NCBI RefSeq assembly: GCF_040802235.1
Contig: NC_133166.1
Coordinates: 3,224,001 to 3,288,000, forward strand
DNA from: Manis javanica
Taxonomy: Eukaryota; Chordata; Mammalia; Pholidota; Manidae
Direction: 5' to 3'
Length of the DNA stretch: 64,000 nt
The position numbers and the translations under genes are program-made. The notes beneath the pieces were generated by a model. The model was not told where the DNA came from, made no database searches, and worked only from the letters and a program-made list of their open reading frames with translations. Shown here one piece after another: positions 1-11,640 of this stretch (position 1 is its first letter; each line of letters opens with the position of its first letter).

Positions 1-48
<48 letters not shown>

Positions 49-50
49 TT
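1..50. repeat. (CTTT)n microsatellite, i.e. (AAAG)n tail
   Basis: Twelve uninterrupted tetranucleotide units run from the window edge. On the minus strand they read AAAAAGAAAG... and follow directly on the 3' end of the LTR at 53-373. The tract is therefore best read as a poly(A) tail of that element that has grown into a microsatellite. It may extend beyond the window. Confidence 0.9.
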
Positions 51-52
51 TG

Positions 53-573
53 TGAGGGCATCTCTCCTATTTTTTTTGATCAAATGGTTGTTAACAACAA
101 TAAAATTCTGTATAGGGGACTCAATGCTCAATGTATAATCATTAATCCACCCCAAGCCTAATTTTCGTCAGTCTCCAATCTTCTGAAGCATAACGAACAA
201 GTTCTTACATGGAAAACAAATTCTTACATAGTGAATAAATTACATGGTGAATAGTACAAGGGCAGTCATCAAAGAAACTTTCTGTTTTGATCATGCATTA
301 TGAACTATAAACAGTCAGTTCAAATATGAATATTCGTTTGATTTTTATACTTGATTTATATGTGGATACCACATTTCTCTCTTTATTATTATTATTTTTA
401 ATAAAATGCTGAAGTGGTAGGTAGATGCAAGATAAAGGTAGAAAACATAGTTTAGTGTTGTAAGAGAGCAAATGTAGATGATCAGGTGTGTGCCTGTAGA
501 CTATGTGTTAATCCAAGTTAGACAAGGGCAATAAAACATCCACGGAAGCAGCAGATTTCTCTCAGAACGGGCA
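53..573 (-). mobile_element. Class I ERV-derived 3' end (internal piece plus LTR) with A-rich tail, copy A
   Basis: Fossil, broken. On the minus strand it has about 200 bp of 3' internal sequence (573 to 374), including a short (AAT)n tract, then an LTR of about 320 bp (373 to 53) starting TG, then the (AAAG)n tail. The whole stretch aligns with 57010-57569 in the other orientation, at roughly 85% identity by eye. Homology stops near 573, as expected for a 5'-truncated copy. The tail next to the LTR end argues for L1-mediated retroposition of a polyadenylated RNA rather than proviral integration. Divergence suggests tens of millions of years, a rough inference. Confidence 0.75.
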
Positions 574-1309
574 GCTTACTTATTTTTAAAAGCAAGAATT
601 TCACAAGTTCAATTCACTATGAATGTTCTACTGTTGATAAAAAATCTTTGTTATAGGAAACTCAAATCTGAATTCATTTTTCCCCTTTTTTTGCAGTGTG
701 GACCTTCAAGGTTGAGGTAGGTATTTCCAGAGTTCGGGGCAGTTTCATAGCAGTGGAATGTTGAAACTGGAGATGTGAGGGACCTCAAACAAATGGTAGA
801 TTTCTTATCCAGGGTATTTTCTGAATTCAAAGGTTCGGCATGTAACAGATGAAAAGCATGAAAAATTTTGGAATATCAAAGTGAAATTTTCCCCAGTTTC
901 TTAGTGCTTTGCATATAAAGACCCTCTATAAATTTGATTTCTGTGAATAAGAAAAGTATAAAATCCTACAGTAATTTGTCACTTGGTAGTGACAATCATA
1001 CACCGCATTTCTCCAAGAACCTAGGCATATACAGCATCTAAGAACACAGGTATGGTCTCTGGAATAGGGCTTCCCCAGGGCTCAGGAACACTTGCAGAAC
1101 TTTTGGTAATTGCACAGGATTAGAGTCCCCAGACTGGAGACGTGCGGGGCCTCAGACACACAGTGATCTTTCTTTCATGACATTTGACAAATTATAAAGT
1201 TGCTTGGGGTGGAAGATTAAAGATATAAACTAGAAACCTCTGAAACATAAGAGTGGAAACATTTGCCTTCTCTTCTTTCTGATGAGACAAAGAGCCCAGG
1301 TTCTTAAGC
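574..1309. other. Intergenic, unassigned
   Basis: No gene or clearly named repeat is seen. Two short stretches, near 762-800 and 1128-1175, resemble each other (shared ACTGGAGA.GTG.GGG.CCTCA core). They could be decayed pieces of one repeat family. Confidence 0.5.
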
Positions 1310-2245
1310 GAAAGCCCTGGGATCACCTCACCCTACCATTAGGCAGGAAAATAAATACGAGCAGGATGGAGAGAGAATTAAGGCCAGTGAAGCCCACTAA
1401 AAGGGACTCAAAGAGTTAACCCACTAAAACTAGAGAGCCAGAAAGGACTCACAGGGTTACTGAATTAATCAGTTGAAGCTTCAAGGACCTGGAGTAACTT
1501 GGAATGTCCAGCTATTACCCAGATAAGGAAAAGTATCCCAGCTCAGCCCATGTCTTCATTGTGTCAATTAGATCATGCCATTGTAAGATCTACTTTAGTC
1601 TGCTAAAAGGCCCAGTTTATTCTTTAACTTAATCTATACTCTGTTTTTTCCCTCCTTCCTCCTCCAGCCCCCAATCAGGTAATTTTGTAACCTGGGCAGG
1701 AGACAAGCATCATGATTATTTTTCCAAGCAAGCCCATATATAACAGCATAGTAAGAATAGGAAAGATTCCATCTCAAAGCTAAGATTGCATTTTAAAACC
1801 TATGAAGTTAGGAAGTATGATTCCTAACATATTCTTTAGCAAACAGACAATAACTCAGCCCACCATGGGGGCAGGGCAGGTGGTCTTGATTGATATCTTC
1901 CCAGAGGGAAGCTGCCATCCTGGCGAGGAACTGGATCCGTAAATTTCTCATGTTAATTATGCAGAATTACCTAGAGAACTGATAATAGAAGAGAAGAGAC
2001 TTAATATCTCTCACCAAAATAAACATCCTGAGACCACTTGATAAGTCCATACCCCTATCCCTTTGTCATGTTCCTGAAAAATCCTTAAAAGACAGAGCCC
2101 CCAATCTTTCAGGGCACCTCCTCTTTGATAACGCCCCCACTTTCTCTCTCTTTAAGTGCATAACTTTAAATAAAACTTTTACTCTACTTCACTACTGTGT
2201 CTCTGCACTTCCATTCTTCATTGCAGAGGAGAAAAGAACCAAAGA
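1310..2245 (+). mobile_element. Probable solo LTR of an endogenous retrovirus
   Basis: Fossil, boundaries approximate. Near 2100-2240 the layout is that of an LTR 3' half: a C-rich stretch, then AATAAA at about 2168, then a CT/GT-rich stretch typical of a polyadenylation region, ending in a GAGG..AAAAGAACC-like terminus near 2245. The upstream part would be U3. I recognise the layout as class I-like but cannot name the family. No retroviral coding sequence flanks it, so it is most likely a solo LTR. Confidence 0.45.
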
Positions 2246-2934
2246 AAATAAACAACCACCCACTAAAAGAGGTACATTGCATTTTGCCAAACCATACAGA
2301 AGGTCAACCCAGATCAGTTTCTCATTGAATTGAGCTAATCAGCCTTAATTTCATTAGAGGATGATTGAACCTTCTTTAGTGGGAGATTTCATCTGGAACA
2401 TCTTTCTTTACTGTCACTCTATGGCATGGAACAGATTCCTAAACATGAGAACAGGCAAGACCTTATAATCAATAAACAATGAAAGCTGTGCTAAAAGTAA
2501 ATGCGTATCGAATCACAAGTTGAATTTGGCAAGTAAGGACTTTAAAATAATGGTAATATCTTAAAAGAAAATCAATTTTTTAAAAAAGCAAAATGACAAG
2601 AGTGGACAAATTCACCAGGGAATTAGAATCCATAGAAAAGAATTGAATAAAACTGAAAACTATGCTATCTAAGTTAAGCAATTTATTGAATGGATTTAAC
2701 TTGAATGGCATATTGAATATTAGAAAATGGAACAGGGTGGACAGTGACCAGGGTAGGTAGGGTTTAATGTAAGGGTCTTTTGCTTACAATTTGTAACTGA
2801 TGTGGCATAGAGAGTGTAATATAATGAGTTATAAGAAAAGAATATTTGGTCATTCAAAATATATTTCTCAGGTATATTTGGTCTGTATTCACAATTCCTG
2901 AAAACACTTTATAGTCATAAAGATGAAAAGGGTA
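2246..2934. other. Intergenic, AT-rich, nothing recognised
   Basis: No OR similarity, RNA gene or clear repeat was found on either strand. Confidence 0.5.
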
Positions 2935-3590
2935 GGGGCTGGTGGCCCAACTGTCAGCTCCCAGCCCCTAGTCCAGGGAGTGGAGAGGGTGGAGTGGCTG
3001 GATGTTGAATCAGCCAATGGCCAAATTAGTCAGTCATGACTATGCAAGAAGCCCTCACAAAAAAACAAGGGAAGAGTGTTTTTCTCTCTCTCACTCTTAT
3101 ATCCTGCGGTTCTGTCAGAGAGATCTGCTGTGTCTGGGGACGCAGAATGTGTCCAAGTGCCACTGAGCAAGGCCCCAAGCTCCAGGATAGAAGCTTCTTT
3201 ATTTGGTACTTTTCTGTATGTATCTCTTCATCTAGTTGTTAACTTACATCCTTTATGGTATCTTTTATTAAACTGGTACTAAGTTATTACTGTGAGCTGC
3301 TCTAGCAGATTAATTAAACCTGAGGGGAAGGTCACTGTAACCCACAGTCAGTAGCTGGCTAGTCAGAAGCACAGGGGCTTGTGGCTGGTGTCTGGAGTTG
3401 GGAATGGAGGGCAGTCTTGTAGGACAGAACCCTTAACCTGGGGAATCTGGTGGTGTTTCCAGACAGACAGCATCAGAATTAAGTTGAATTCTCGGATCTT
3501 CTATTATCGGAATAGCTTGGAATAAGTTGCTGGGATTGCTCCCTCCCATAGGCACACATGTCAGAATTGGGTCCGGGAACCCTAAAGGAG
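2935..3590 (+). mobile_element. Old LTR-like interspersed repeat
   Basis: This stretch is more GC-rich than its surroundings. It contains phrases I associate with an ancient mammalian LTR (GTGAGCTGCTCTAGCAGATT..., ...GTCAGAAGCACAGG..., ...CAGCATCAGAATTAAGTTGAATT). Family and ends are uncertain. The two overlapping short ORFs inside (3036-3282) have no recognisable product. Confidence 0.4.
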
Positions 3591-4574
3591 AATGTCACCA
3601 GAAAAATGTATGTGTCTGTCAATCAAATATCTAGAATACCCACCTTGAGCCAGCCTTAAGAAATCAGACTCTCCCAGCAAATGCTCTTCCACACTGGGCA
3701 CAGCTTGAGAATGAATGCCCTCAAGGGTTCCTTTTGTCACAGGATCTAAACAGCTCTTACATCTTCCACACACCAGATGGCACTAAAGACAATCAGTCAG
3801 AAGATCTCTAAATCCTAAGGAATCCCCTAATCTTCCAGTGTTTAGAGATCTTTGGTATAATTATTTTGCTATTGCTGTAATTGTTATTTTACTAAACTAG
3901 ACAATATTCATTTTCTCACTCTGTATAAATGCTTTTTCAGATTTGTGTTCTATTAAGAAACTCTGCCATCACTTTAGTTAGTTCTTCTCTGCACATGATA
4001 ATCTGACCCTCAGGTCCCAGTAAACCATTGTCACATAAATCCTAATTCTATACTTCCCATCCCTGTATCAATACAGCAATAGAGTGGATGAATTTTATGG
4101 TCCATTTAGAATACAATTGAATTAAAATTGAACCCATGTTGTAGAACAAGTGTCAAATTAGCAAAGGCTAGTGGTAATTTTATCATAAAGCAGTCCTGGA
4201 GAAACAGTCAAAGCAAAGGGAAAAATGTAGTTTACATGAACTAGCAAGTGTCTTGTAAGAAGGGAGATTATTCTTACAGGAATATGTCAGGCTAAGATAG
4301 ACTAGCTCTCCTACTGGTAACAAAAAGTGGAATATTTTAAAATCTATTTTAAATCTACACAAAAGCATTAAAGAACTGACAATACAGTCCATTTTTACCA
4401 CACCAAGCACTGGGGAAAGAAAAATCCTCATCACTTAAATATGTATAAATAATAGAAGTATTTAGAATCCATTGGAAAAATTAATCTAAACAAAGTTGCA
4501 ACCAGTTGCAGATGAAGCCATTGATTTGATTGACTCAGCCCCCGTCCCACAGTTACTCAGAGGAGAGTTCATTA
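3591..4574. other. Intergenic, nothing recognised
   Basis: AT-rich unique-looking sequence. The short minus-strand ORFs at 3582-3773 and 4183-4434 lack recognisable domains and are probably chance. Confidence 0.5.
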
Positions 4575-5625
4575 TATTAAATAATTTTGCTCAGTAAAGG
4601 ACACCATTAAGAGATTTAAAAGATACAGCATAGACTAGGAGAAAAAATTTTCACAACACTTGTGTAATAAAATACTTGTTTCTAGAATGTTTCTAGAATA
4701 TATAGAAACTCAAGAAAACAACCTAATTTAAAAAATTGGCAAAGAGTTTGAACAGACATTTCATCAAAGAAAGTACAGAGATGGCAAATGAGGCCATGAA
4801 GATGCTCACATCACCTTTGATTAGGGAAATGAAAATTAAAACCAGATGAGATATCACTGAACACCTATTAGAATGATAAAAATGTAAACAAAAATAAAAT
4901 ACAACAGCAATGCTAATACCTGATGCTGATACAGTTTTAGAGTAGATAAGATGCTCATCTACATCTGGTAGGAAAGCAAAATGGGGCAGCTACTCTGGAA
5001 AAGGAGCTGGTAGCTTATTATAAAGCCAGTTATACATTTACCATATATATTTACCTAGCAGTCCCAATTCTGGATATTTATGATAGAGAAAGGACAACTT
5101 GTGTTTTTCAGAACAATCTATAAACAAATATTCAGGGCAGCTTTGTTTTAAACAACCCCAAAGTGGAAACAACCCAAATGTCCCCTTCATGTAGGGAATG
5201 GATGAACAAACTCTAGCGCATTATACATTGGAATACTACTCAACAATATAAATAAACAAGCTGTATTAGTGGACATAACAATGAAGGGTAAATACCAAAT
5301 TCTTTATGCCAAGTGAAAGAAGTCAGTCTGAAGAGGCCTTGCTGTGTGATTCTATTTATATAATGTTCTGGAAGTGGCGAAACTATACAGGCAGAAGAGA
5401 GGTTGCCTGGTGATAAAGTTGGTGGGGGTTGCTAACTGCAAAAAGGAAATGGGTGAGAATTTTGGAGAGTCCTGTAACTGTTCTGTATCTTGATGGTGTT
5501 TGTGATAACACAGCTCTATAGATTTCTCAAATCTCATAGAGCCTGACCTAAAAGAGGGAATTTCACCCTGTAAGTTTAAAATGTACTGTATGTAGATTAG
5601 CAATATATTTTAAAACACTATCAAT
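4575..5625 (+). mobile_element. Old L1 LINE 3' end (ORF2 C-terminus plus 3' UTR)
   Basis: The sequence follows the diagnostic order of an L1 3' end: the 'caaaatagacatttc / aaaccagatgagatatcac' block near 4740-4860, then 'gctactctggaaaa', 'tttacctagcagtcccaattc', 'caaccCAAATGTCC' and 'gaatactactcaac' near 5230, then the 3' UTR with 'ggttgcctggtgat'. The coding part is riddled with stops and frameshifts. The divergence fits an old mammalian L1M-type fragment, 5' truncated. Confidence 0.8.
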
Positions 5626-7599
5626 TAAGGTATCACTGGGATAATTCTCTATGGCCATTCCTGGGATCCAGTCTAAAGAGTGTGTTTTAGCCTCATTTAA
5701 TAACCAGTCTACTGGCAACTCCATTTAAGAAACTCTTTTCTAAAGGGCAGCCTGCATACTTAAAAATAATCTCAGTGAGATGTTAGAACGAGGTCTCTGT
5801 TGCTCCCTGGGGGTGTCTTATTGTCATGGACATTCTCACAAAGTGATCAGAGCCCATAGGAAGGGAAGCGCAGACACCGGTGGATAATGGAACAAAATAC
5901 ATGTGGTTTGTGATGTCACAAATGTTACCAAGATATTTGCACAGTACTGTTAAAATGGTCCTATATTTCAGATACAACAAACTGAAGTCGGTCAAGAATG
6001 ATTCATTCTTCCCTATGAGGCTGTTTATAAATGTTCAGCAGACTTTATTTTAATGGTGAAATATTGGTTATAAGAACATATGACTGTATGAATGTTCAAG
6101 GAAAGCTAGATTGAAACATAACCATGAATCAGTACTGATAATGGTACTGTTAATCATAAGCTCTTGAAATAGTTTTCTGTACCTTGGGATACATCTCAAC
6201 TGATGGTGAAGGGGGTCAAATTCTTTTAAGCCAACTTATAGGGAATATCTGAAAAGTCTGCAATTTAATAATGCTTAATGCCAAAATCATACAAGGTAGC
6301 AACAAAGTTGATGACAAAGTGAAATATTTTTAAAATGGAGGATTTGTGAAGAAACTGCTTTCAAATCATCACATTTCTAGTGTACAATGTAATTATGAGG
6401 AACACATAACAGAACCATGCACATCTTGTCTTTGAATTATCAATGGGTCATTCTAAGACCTTACTTTCTATGTCCTCCTTGTTACCTGGAATGTATTAAA
6501 TTCTTGCGAAGTGCTAATGAAATGCATTTGCATCCATAACTGTCCAGATCCGCAGTTCATACATCAGATAAAGTTGTGTTAAATTCATGAAAACCAAACC
6601 AGTCTTTGAACATCCAAAGTGTGTCTTCCACCTCTTCCAGGGAAGCAGAGAGAAAGGAATCTAAAAAGAAATGTGAACAGATTTGCCACAACTTTAATTC
6701 TTGTTATTAAAATTTACTGCATCTTTGGAAGGGAGTGATACATTGAGACAGCTATGCATAGAAGGTGTTAGGAATGCAATTCAGAAAGCAGACCACATAC
6801 TATTTTACAGCTTAAAGTCATTGTGTTAAAATGTTTTATGTATCTTCCAAGGAGCATATATCTCATATGTCATAAAATTCTTTGATTGAATAAGCTTTTG
6901 TAAATTATAATCACTACTGCATTCTTATGGGTAATTATTGGTCTTTACTTCAACAAATGAATGGACCCCTTAATGGCAATCATGGATGCGTTAAGTAATT
7001 ATTAAACTCAGATGACCATTTTTGTAAACTATGTTGTAAATTTCTTGGCATCCATTGTATTAGTTGGTAATGAATACCATATAAATAATTATATGTCCAG
7101 AAATTGATTGCTCTGGATGTCTTACTGTCAGTCAATAGATTGGGAAGATAGGTGCAGAGAAATAAAAGAAAAAAATGCAAAGGTCTCAAGGATTTTGTGA
7201 AAGTATAAAGGAAGTCATAATCCTACACTTGTTAATTGGTCCTGAGTTCATAATAATATAAATGTCAATTAATAATTTATTTGAATATTAAAGAAGATTA
7301 ATTCTGTCTTATAGTCCCTGTTTAGATGGTGAAAGATTTGAATAGCATGGTTTTGAAAAACAAAACATGATACACTGTGAAAGGAAAATAATTCTAATGT
7401 GTAAACAAATATGTTTTTCTTCACTAGGTAATCGGTATTATGGATACAGCTTTCCTCAAAAATAGCACTATAATGATTATCTCCATGAATCTGAGTATAA
7501 AATAAAACAGAGCTAGTGATTCCGTTAAGTATTATACCTAAATACAGCCAACATTTCAATTTTTGACACTTTAAGCTTTTCTAAATGCTTCTCCCTGTT
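5626..7599. other. Intergenic, nothing recognised
   Basis: AT-rich, with small chance ORFs only (for example 5783-5995 and 7269-7559 on the minus strand). No receptor motifs, RNA gene or definite repeat. Confidence 0.5.
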
Positions 7600-8045
7600 A
7601 GATGGATATCTGAGCCTTACAATAATCTTGTGAGTTCAAAGTAAAGGTGTGTTCTCACTATCTTACTAATTGTGAGCTGTTAAAGACAAGACAACAGGTC
7701 TAAAACAGAGTTGTTTGCACTAATTGCCTCCTCAACGAACTCAAGCTTAATTTACTTACAGTGTGGCCTTCTCAGATATGGAATCTTAAGCCAGTCAGGA
7801 ATCATGTGACTAGCATTACTCAGGCAATCTGCCTGATAAACTCCTACCATTCCCTATAAAGAAATTGCAATCCAGCTCTTGCCTGGTATAAACTGCCCAA
7901 TTCTCGGCTATTACAGCTTCCTTGTTCCTCTCCCTTGTGTCTATGAAATCTCTTGGCTTGTACAGCTCTTTGGTGCAACTGTCTTTGCATGTTATCCAAT
8001 TCATGACTTGCTGAATCAAACCAGTAAGATCTTAAGTATTTATGC
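7600..8045 (+). mobile_element. Possible old solo LTR
   Basis: The 3' part (about 7850-8040) has an LTR-like layout: a CT-rich 'cttgttcctctcccttg' stretch, then 'cttggcttgtacagctctttgg', then 'gctgaatcaaaccagtaagatctt'. This resembles the R/U5 end of a mammalian ERV LTR. Family not named; ends approximate. Confidence 0.3.
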
Positions 8046-8279
8046 AGCTGAATTTTTATTCTTTAAGACAATATAGTGAAAAAAAGCAGCTAAATGACTT
8101 GCTCAAGATGCTAGTAAGAGAAGATTAAGATCAATTACGTGAACTCTGGGGACAGCACCATTCCCATGACACTGTGATTCCTACTTTACTAAATTTCAGA
8201 AACAAAAACTACCACCACTTTTATCTCCACCAAATCATCTTTATCATCACTGTCATTTCACCATGATCTTCACCATTGA

Positions 8280-8720
8280 CCATGTATAAAATTCTTATAA
8301 TATTTAAGTATTAAATGAGAAGGGATATCTTTATAGATAGATGTAAGCATTTATTATTTTATTTATAAATTATTTATGGTCTAATTTAATCCATGGAAAA
8401 TATGCATATTTAAGTAAATAAATAATATTTGTATAGAGATATAAATATATAGGCAACATTTATATCTAATGTAACATTTATATAAAATATATAATTAATA
8501 AAAGATATGAAATGTGTATTATATAAAAAAGAAATGTTTTATATTTATGAATATGAAATATGACTTTAAAAATAAAAAACATAAAATAGTATTTGTATAT
8601 ATTTATGTCTATCAATATACAAATATGCATGTTCCATACATTTAAATAAATATTTATAAACATGTATATATGCATTTTTTCCATGAATTAAATACATAAA
8701 TGAATAAATGTATGTAATGT
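8280..8720. repeat. AT-rich low-complexity stretch
   Basis: Runs of ATA, TAT and AAATAT dominate. The minus-strand 68-codon ORF inside (8478-8684), rich in Ile, Phe, Tyr and Lys, is a composition artefact. Confidence 0.7.
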
Positions 8721-10667
8721 CGGATGATTGAGGTTATAAATAGTTGATGAAGTAAAATATAACCATCTATAGAATAGGAGGTAACATTGTCTTACATGCA
8801 TGTGTATTAACTCTGAGTAAAACTAGAGATGGCATAACTCAGCTGCTGGCAGAAGTACTCTGAGATGGATGCACTAAATAATCTCTTACTGTGGGTGGCA
8901 GACTTGAGAATCTGGGACCGGGAGGGTAGGCATTAATGGTTCTGTTGATGCTGCTCACTTTCCTTGATAAAATCAGTTCAAAAGTTTAATAATTCCAAAC
9001 AGTAGGAAGGCTTCCAGGCATGAGAGAGCAGGCACACTAGTGCAATGCAGCTGTGTGGACTTTGGGTGGTCCTGAAAACAGCCCCTAACACCTTTCTTCA
9101 CTGTTAATATCATGGGCATTTTCTTTTAAAAATAATTAATTGGCATAGGAGCAGCTGTTTGGAGTGCAGTTATGAAAAGAAGAAATAATTCAAAGCAAGC
9201 TACTCTGGGGCCGCAGTTGCTAAGTGGAACATAGAAATATGTGCCAAGTAAACTGGCTGAGACAGGTAAGCGTGTCCTGTTATATCATGTGCTCTGGCAG
9301 GAAGCTATTAGGAAGAGAATTAAGTGCATGAGAACTTTACTTTTGGTATTATGATCATAGTTCCACATGGGTTCACCTTAAGTTAAATAAATATGCTCCC
9401 AATGTTTCTTGAAGCTCAAAAATCTCTGGGTTTTGCTAGGAGTCTGACATCATACATAGGAATATTTGACTGCTCATTAATTTTAGTCAGCCACCCAACG
9501 AGGTTTTGTTATTTGATTGCTATTGGCCAGTCTCCATGCTATAGAATCAAAGGATCCTAATAAATACAAGTGTGCAGATTTAGCAAACTATTCAGGGAAA
9601 TATACTTAACCCTTAAACGACTCTGGTTTGAACTGCATGGATAATACGTAAATTTTTTTCAATAAATATATTGGAAAAATTTTGGAGATTTGTGACAATT
9701 TGAGCAAACTCCCAGATGAACTGTTCTTTAGAAATATCAAAAACAATTACGAAATAATTATGTGCAATACCATATTATGAATAACTACCATGTTATATGC
9801 CACAAAATTTTTTAAATGATTTTATCATTAGTCGATACTCTACCATAGAGTAATCATATTGCTGCTTCTCTTCTATCAATGCATGAATCATTATACCTGT
9901 AAATAAATATGAGCTTCTTTTTCACATTACCTTCTCATTTTTGATGTCTAGTGTTACTAATACATATAACATCTTCAGTGTTCTGTATCACATAAGACAA
10001 TACTGAAGTAAGTACTGTCAATTCATCTTGTAAACAGAAGATGTAAATTTACGTTATTGATAAATGCAGTCTAGTACTGAAAATGTATTTTTTCTTCCTT
10101 ATGTTTTTCTTAATAATATTTTCTTTTCTCTAGCTTACTTTGTTGTAAGAATACAGTTTCTAATGCATATAATGCACAAGTCTGTGTGAGTCAATTGCTT
10201 ATGTTTATCATGAGTAAGGCTTCCCATCAAGAGTAGACTATTAGAGGTTAAGTTTTGGGGAATCAAACTTATACATAGACTTTCAACTGCTTCGGGGTCA
10301 GGGCCTCTAATTCCCCTGTTGTTCAAGAGCTAATGGAGTCTTGTATACTTTTCAGTATATTTAAGCTGAAAGTATTCACACCCTGGATTCTATTTTTAGT
10401 TTTTATATGGAATATGCGAGGCATACTACTATTTCATTCATGAGGCATACTACTATTTTATTCTTTAGACACGAAGCACTGAAGATAGATTAATTTGCCT
10501 AGGACATATCCAATCACAGTACTAGCAGGTAGGTATTTAAAAGCATCTACAAGTACATCATAAGCAATATGTGGGTAACTTCTTCAAGGAGAATGTAGAG
10601 ATTTGAAAAAGTTTCTCTGATAAACTTGTTACAAGCAGTTAAAACGTTTACCATGAAAGTCATCGCA
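8721..10667. other. Intergenic upstream/downstream flank of the first OR, nothing recognised
   Basis: This is the 3' flank of the minus-strand OR at 10668-11612. No OR fragment or named repeat was seen apart from a 24-bp tandem duplication at 10418-10465. Confidence 0.5.
10418..10465. repeat. Two-copy 24-bp tandem duplication
   Basis: GAGGCATACTACTATTTCAT plus TCAT at 10418-10441 is repeated at 10442-10465 with few differences. It looks like a recent slippage or small duplication in non-coding DNA. Confidence 0.85.
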
Positions 10668-11612
10668 TTATTTTTTAAGTAATAATTTTCTCAGTGCAGC
10701 AATCACATCCTTGTTCCTAAGGGTGTATATCACGGGGCTAAATATTGGAGTCACTATGGTGTAGAAAAGAGAGAGCTGTTTGTCAATTCCTGCAGAGTGA
10801 TTGGTTTGGGGCCTTAAATAGGTGATAATGGCAGATCCAAAGAATAAAAGCACAACCAGCAGGTGGGAAGAACACGTGGAGAAAGCCTTGGCCCGTCCTT
10901 GGACTCCAGGCAACTGCAGAATGGTGGAAATGATTTTGCTGTAAGAGGCGAGTATCAATACGAAAGGGGCTGCAACAAACAGTATGGCTACTGCATAGAC
11001 CGAAATCTCATGTACTGAAGTGTCTCCACACGCTAGCTTGAGAATGGGAGGGATGTCACAGAAAAAGTGGTTAATCTGGTTAGAATTACAGAAACGCAGA
11101 GAGAAAATCTGGCATGTCTGTCCTATCTGCACTGGGATTCCACCGATCCAGGAGCCAACAGCCATTCGGACACAGACGTCGAGGCTCATGACTGGGGGAT
11201 AGTGCAGAGGGCGACAGATGGCCACGTAGCGGTCATAGGCCATCACTGTCAGGAGGAGACACTCTGTGGCTGCCAGCAGCAGGAAGAAGCGCATTTGGGC
11301 CGCACAGGCCAGCACAGAAATGCTTCTATCCTGAGTCCAGAGGTTCAGCAGGATCCTAGGGAGAGTGACGGACACATAACCGATTTCCAAGAAGGAAAGA
11401 TTTGCCAGGAAAAAATACATGGGTTTCTGTAGTGCAGGGTCAAGCCTGGTTATTATTATTATAAGGCTATTTCCAATTAGGATAATAATGTAAATGATGG
11501 AGAACAGCCCAAATAGTAGGCCTTGGAGGTTTGGAAGGTCAGAAAATCCCAGGAGTACAAACTGCATCACTGTGGAAACATTGTTCCCAGCTTTCATCCC
11601 TTCAGAGCTCAT
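10668..11612 (-). CDS. Olfactory receptor, OR10AG1-like (intact)
   Basis: A class II odorant receptor of 314 aa: a seven-transmembrane, Golf-coupled GPCR of the olfactory cilium. Visible marks are an N-glycosylation site NVS (N11), GN in TM1 (47-48), PMYFFLA (64-70), [10 protein letters not shown] at the TM3/IC2 border (124-133), conserved Cys 103/175/185/195, KAFSTCSSH in TM6 (242-250) and a TM7 ending in SLFYTIVTP...IYTLRNKD. The SVTLPRIL.NLWTQ and CQIFSL.FC blocks are those of OR10AG1 as I remember it. The open frame extends upstream to 11681, but I chose the ATG at 11612: the genome has a splice acceptor (CCCACAG) directly before it, as in the paralogue at 23279, and the length matches the family. 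Oddity: the TM7 motif reads SPVIY (292-296), not NPxIY. Expression and ligand are unknown. Confidence 0.93.
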   Translation of the reverse strand: MSSEGMKAGNNVSTVMQFVLLGFSDLPNLQGLLFGLFSIIYIIILIGNSLIIIITRLDPALQKPMYFFLANLSFLEIGYVSVTLPRILLNLWTQDRSISVLACAAQMRFFLLLAATECLLLTVMAYDRYVAICRPLHYPPVMSLDVCVRMAVGSWIGGIPVQIGQTCQIFSLRFCNSNQINHFFCDIPPILKLACGDTSVHEISVYAVAILFVAAPFVLILASYSKIISTILQLPGVQGRAKAFSTCSSHLLVVLLFFGSAIITYLRPQTNHSAGIDKQLSLFYTIVTPIFSPVIYTLRNKDVIAALRKLLLKK

Positions 11613-11640
11613 CTGTGGGAATGATGCAATCAGAAGCACA
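11613..11640 (-). promoter_or_regulatory. Splice acceptor directly before the OR start codon
   Basis: On the minus strand a pyrimidine-rich stretch ends in CCCACAG immediately followed by ATG at 11612. OR genes usually carry one or more 5' non-coding exons spliced to the coding exon just upstream of the start, so this fits and decides the start. Confidence 0.6.

Noticed and set aside
762-1175. Two weakly similar stretches (near 762-800 and 1128-1175) as a possible duplication
   Set aside because: Similarity is limited to about 40 bases with many mismatches; too weak to call without an alignment.
8478-8684. A 68-codon minus-strand ORF
   Set aside because: AT-rich low-complexity DNA; the peptide is almost only Ile, Phe, Tyr, Lys and His.
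11020-11432. Plus-strand ORFs of 60 and 121 codons inside the first OR
   Set aside because: They are the antisense of an intact OR exon and have no domain of their own.
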